Source of the DNA: CALEMW01 sp964343835
GTDB taxonomy: Bacteria > Krumholzibacteriota > Krumholzibacteriia > LZORAL124-64-63
Reading direction: 5' to 3'
Length of the DNA stretch: 64,000 nt
Assembly (NCBI GenBank): GCA_964343835.1
Contig: CAYFKR010000012.1
Span: forward strand, 43,194 to 107,193
The translations under genes and the position numbers were made by a program. The notes below the pieces were generated by a model. That model was not told the DNA's origin. It ran no database searches and worked only from the letters and a program-made list of their open reading frames with translations. This document shows positions 62,783 to 64,000 of this stretch, piece after piece (positions within the stretch are counted from its first letter, which is position 1; each line of letters opens with the position of its first letter).

Positions 62783-63802
62783 TCAGGCGTAGTACGCCTT
62801 CATCTCGTTGAGGCTCTTCATGGGCACGTTCCCGGCGTGGCCGGCCTGACCGAAGGCCACCATGCGCGCCTTGACCACCTCGACCATGGCCGCGCGGGCG
62901 GGCTTCAGGTAGTCGCGGGGATCGAACTTGCCGGGCTGCTCCACGAACACCTTGCGGATGGCACCGGTGATGGCCAGGCGGTTGTCCGTGTCCACGTTGA
63001 TCTTGCGCACGCCGTGCTTGATGCCCTGCTGGATGGCCTCCACGGGCACACCGTAGCTCTCGGGCATGTCGCCGCCGAACTCGTTGATGATGGCGATGAG
63101 CTCCGCCGGCACCGAGCTGCTGCCGTGCATCACCAGGTGGGTGTTGGGCAGGCGGCGGTTGATCTCCTCGATGAGGTCCATCTTCAGCACGTCGCCCGTG
63201 GGCTTGGTGGTGAACTTGTAGGCGCCGTGGCTGGTGCCGATGGCGACGGCGAGGGCGTCGCAGCCGGTGTCGTTCACGAAGCGCTCGGCCTCGTCGGGGT
63301 CGGTGAGGTGGGCCTGGGCCTCGTCGCCGGTCAGGCCGGCGCCGTGGCCGTCCTCGATGCCGCCGAGGCAGCCGATCTCCGCCTCCACCGTCACGCCCAG
63401 GGCGTGGGCGCGTTCGACGACCTGCTTCGTGACCTCCACATTGTACTCGTAGCTCGAGGGCGTCTTGCCGTCGGCCTGCAGCGAGCCGTCCATCATGACC
63501 GAGGTGAAGCCCTGGTCGATGGCGCTGAAGCAGGTCTCGGGGCTGTTGCCGTGATCCTGGTGCATGGCGATGGGGATGTTCGGGTGCAGCTCCGCCGCCG
63601 CCAGCATGAGGTGGCGCAGGTAGTTGTCCTGGGAGTAGGACCGGGCGCCGCGGCTGGCCTGCACGATGACCGGCGACTCGGTCTCCTCGGCGGCCTGCAT
63701 GATGGCCTGGATCTGCTCCATGTTGTTCACGTTGAAGGCGCCGACGCCGTAGCCGTTCTCGGCGGCGTGGTCGAGCATGACGCGCATGGGGATCAAAGGC
63801 AT
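62783..63802 (-). CDS. fba: Class II fructose-bisphosphate aldolase
   Basis: Zinc-dependent aldolase of glycolysis and gluconeogenesis. The 339-residue product has GVGAFNVNNMEQIQAI, the zinc/catalytic segment MHQDHGNS near residue 80, MMDGS, EAEIGCLGGIEDG, and HGSSSVPAELI with a C-terminal NVDTDNRLA. ATG 63802 has GGAG eight bases upstream; the in-frame GTG at 63811 overlaps that site and is rejected. Confidence 0.95.
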   Translation of the reverse strand: MPLIPMRVMLDHAAENGYGVGAFNVNNMEQIQAIMQAAEETESPVIVQASRGARSYSQDNYLRHLMLAAAELHPNIPIAMHQDHGNSPETCFSAIDQGFTSVMMDGSLQADGKTPSSYEYNVEVTKQVVERAHALGVTVEAEIGCLGGIEDGHGAGLTGDEAQAHLTDPDEAERFVNDTGCDALAVAIGTSHGAYKFTTKPTGDVLKMDLIEEINRRLPNTHLVMHGSSSVPAELIAIINEFGGDMPESYGVPVEAIQQGIKHGVRKINVDTDNRLAITGAIRKVFVEQPGKFDPRDYLKPARAAMVEVVKARMVAFGQAGHAGNVPMKSLNEMKAYYA

Positions 63803-63861
63803 GACGGACACTCCGTGGCTGGTGTGGGATGCGGTGCGCCGGCGACGGCCGACGCCGCGCC

Positions 63862-63890
63862 AAGATAACGCCTCGGGGGCGGCGGTTCAA
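63862..63890 (-). promoter_or_regulatory. Promoter of the fba gene
   Basis: TTGAAC (63890-63885), a 17-base spacer and TATCTT (63867-63862), 60 bases before ATG 63802. Confidence 0.6.
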
Positions 63891-63911
63891 TATCGGTGCG
63901 CGGGAAATGCG

Positions 63912-63940
63912 GACGCTCCCCCCGGATCGGGAGGAGCGTC
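63912..63940 (-). terminator. Terminator of tmRNA
   Basis: A stem pairing GACGCTCC with GGAGCGTC, extended by further GC pairs, six bases after the tmRNA CCA end on the minus strand. Confidence 0.7.
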
Positions 63941-63945
63941 GGTGC

Positions 63946-64000
63946 TGGTGGAGGCGGCGGGAATCGAACCCGCGTCCGAAACCGGTTCCCCGGCCACGTC
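63946..64000 (-). ncRNA. ssrA: tmRNA 3' end (5' part off the window)
   Basis: Rescues stalled ribosomes by tagging. The visible 55 bases carry the tRNA-like 3' domain: GTTTCGGACGCGGG, T loop TTCGATT, acceptor strand GCCGCCTCC, discriminator A and encoded CCA (63948-63946). The GGACGCGGGTTCGATTCCCG form matches tmRNA rather than a plain tRNA. The tag reading frame lies beyond the right edge. Confidence 0.85.

Overview
The window is a GC-rich bacterial scaffold with one 10-N assembly gap (59536-59545), densely packed with genes mostly on the minus strand. The organism was very probably Gram-negative. It carries an LPS Kdo transferase and a heptosyltransferase-like enzyme, many lipoproteins together with signal peptidase II, an outer-membrane-type protein with thrombospondin type 3 repeats, and a gingipain-type C25 peptidase with a FlgD-like C-terminal domain. 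A mitochondrial-type EF-G, a type-2 IleRS, a SpoIID-like protein in a non-sporulation context, and a dockerin-like protein together suggest a metagenome-assembled member of an FCB-related candidate phylum. That placement is inference from gene content; nothing here is a direct taxonomic marker.

Layout from left to right. (1) 1-8774 is one collinear minus-strand run, hrcA-grpE-dnaJ-rsmE-yqeY-cvpA-mutS2-dnaG, behind a sigma70-type promoter; dnaG runs off the left edge. (2) 8844-14307 holds hemW, lepB, lepA, a small DUF5683-like membrane protein and a lipid kinase. (3) A selenocysteine tRNA lies at 14371-14468. (4) 14520-18361 is ridA, glmS and glmM behind tRNA-Phe and tRNA-Thr, an amino-sugar precursor operon. 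(5) 18488-23166 has galE and uvrA, divergent from mazG. (6) 23170-27247 encodes two CNNM/CBS proteins, a DUF1844 protein and a thrombospondin-repeat surface protein. (7) 27384-34062 has heptosyltransferase and kdtA (plus), queC and queE (minus), then a lipoprotein and an M1 aminopeptidase (plus).

(8) 34138-48701 is the accessory, secretion-oriented part. It holds a nine-heme lipoprotein cytochrome, an M49-like metallopeptidase lipoprotein, a C25 peptidase-SpoIID-NagZ operon, tRNA-Asp, a dockerin-like protein, and four small secreted proteins. All four end in the same tail, N-E-D-x-S-[FW]-S-x-V-K-x-L-F-[RQ]. This tail family beside a PorU-like C25 peptidase is the best candidate for an undescribed system.

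(9) 48964-61271 is a second long minus-strand run from fusA to tRNA-Val: fusA, a RecA-fold ATPase, yggS, a purine nucleoside phosphorylase, ileS, dksA-like, lspA, rluD-like, a STAS/HATPase partner-switch pair, ruvX, mltG and a small membrane protein. (10) 61523-64000 has kbl, class II fructose-bisphosphate aldolase, and the 3' end of tmRNA cut by the right edge.

Start-stop overlaps (ATGA, GTGA, TTGA) are very common, so translational coupling guided several start choices. Many long ORFs antisense to real genes are GC artefacts and are left out.
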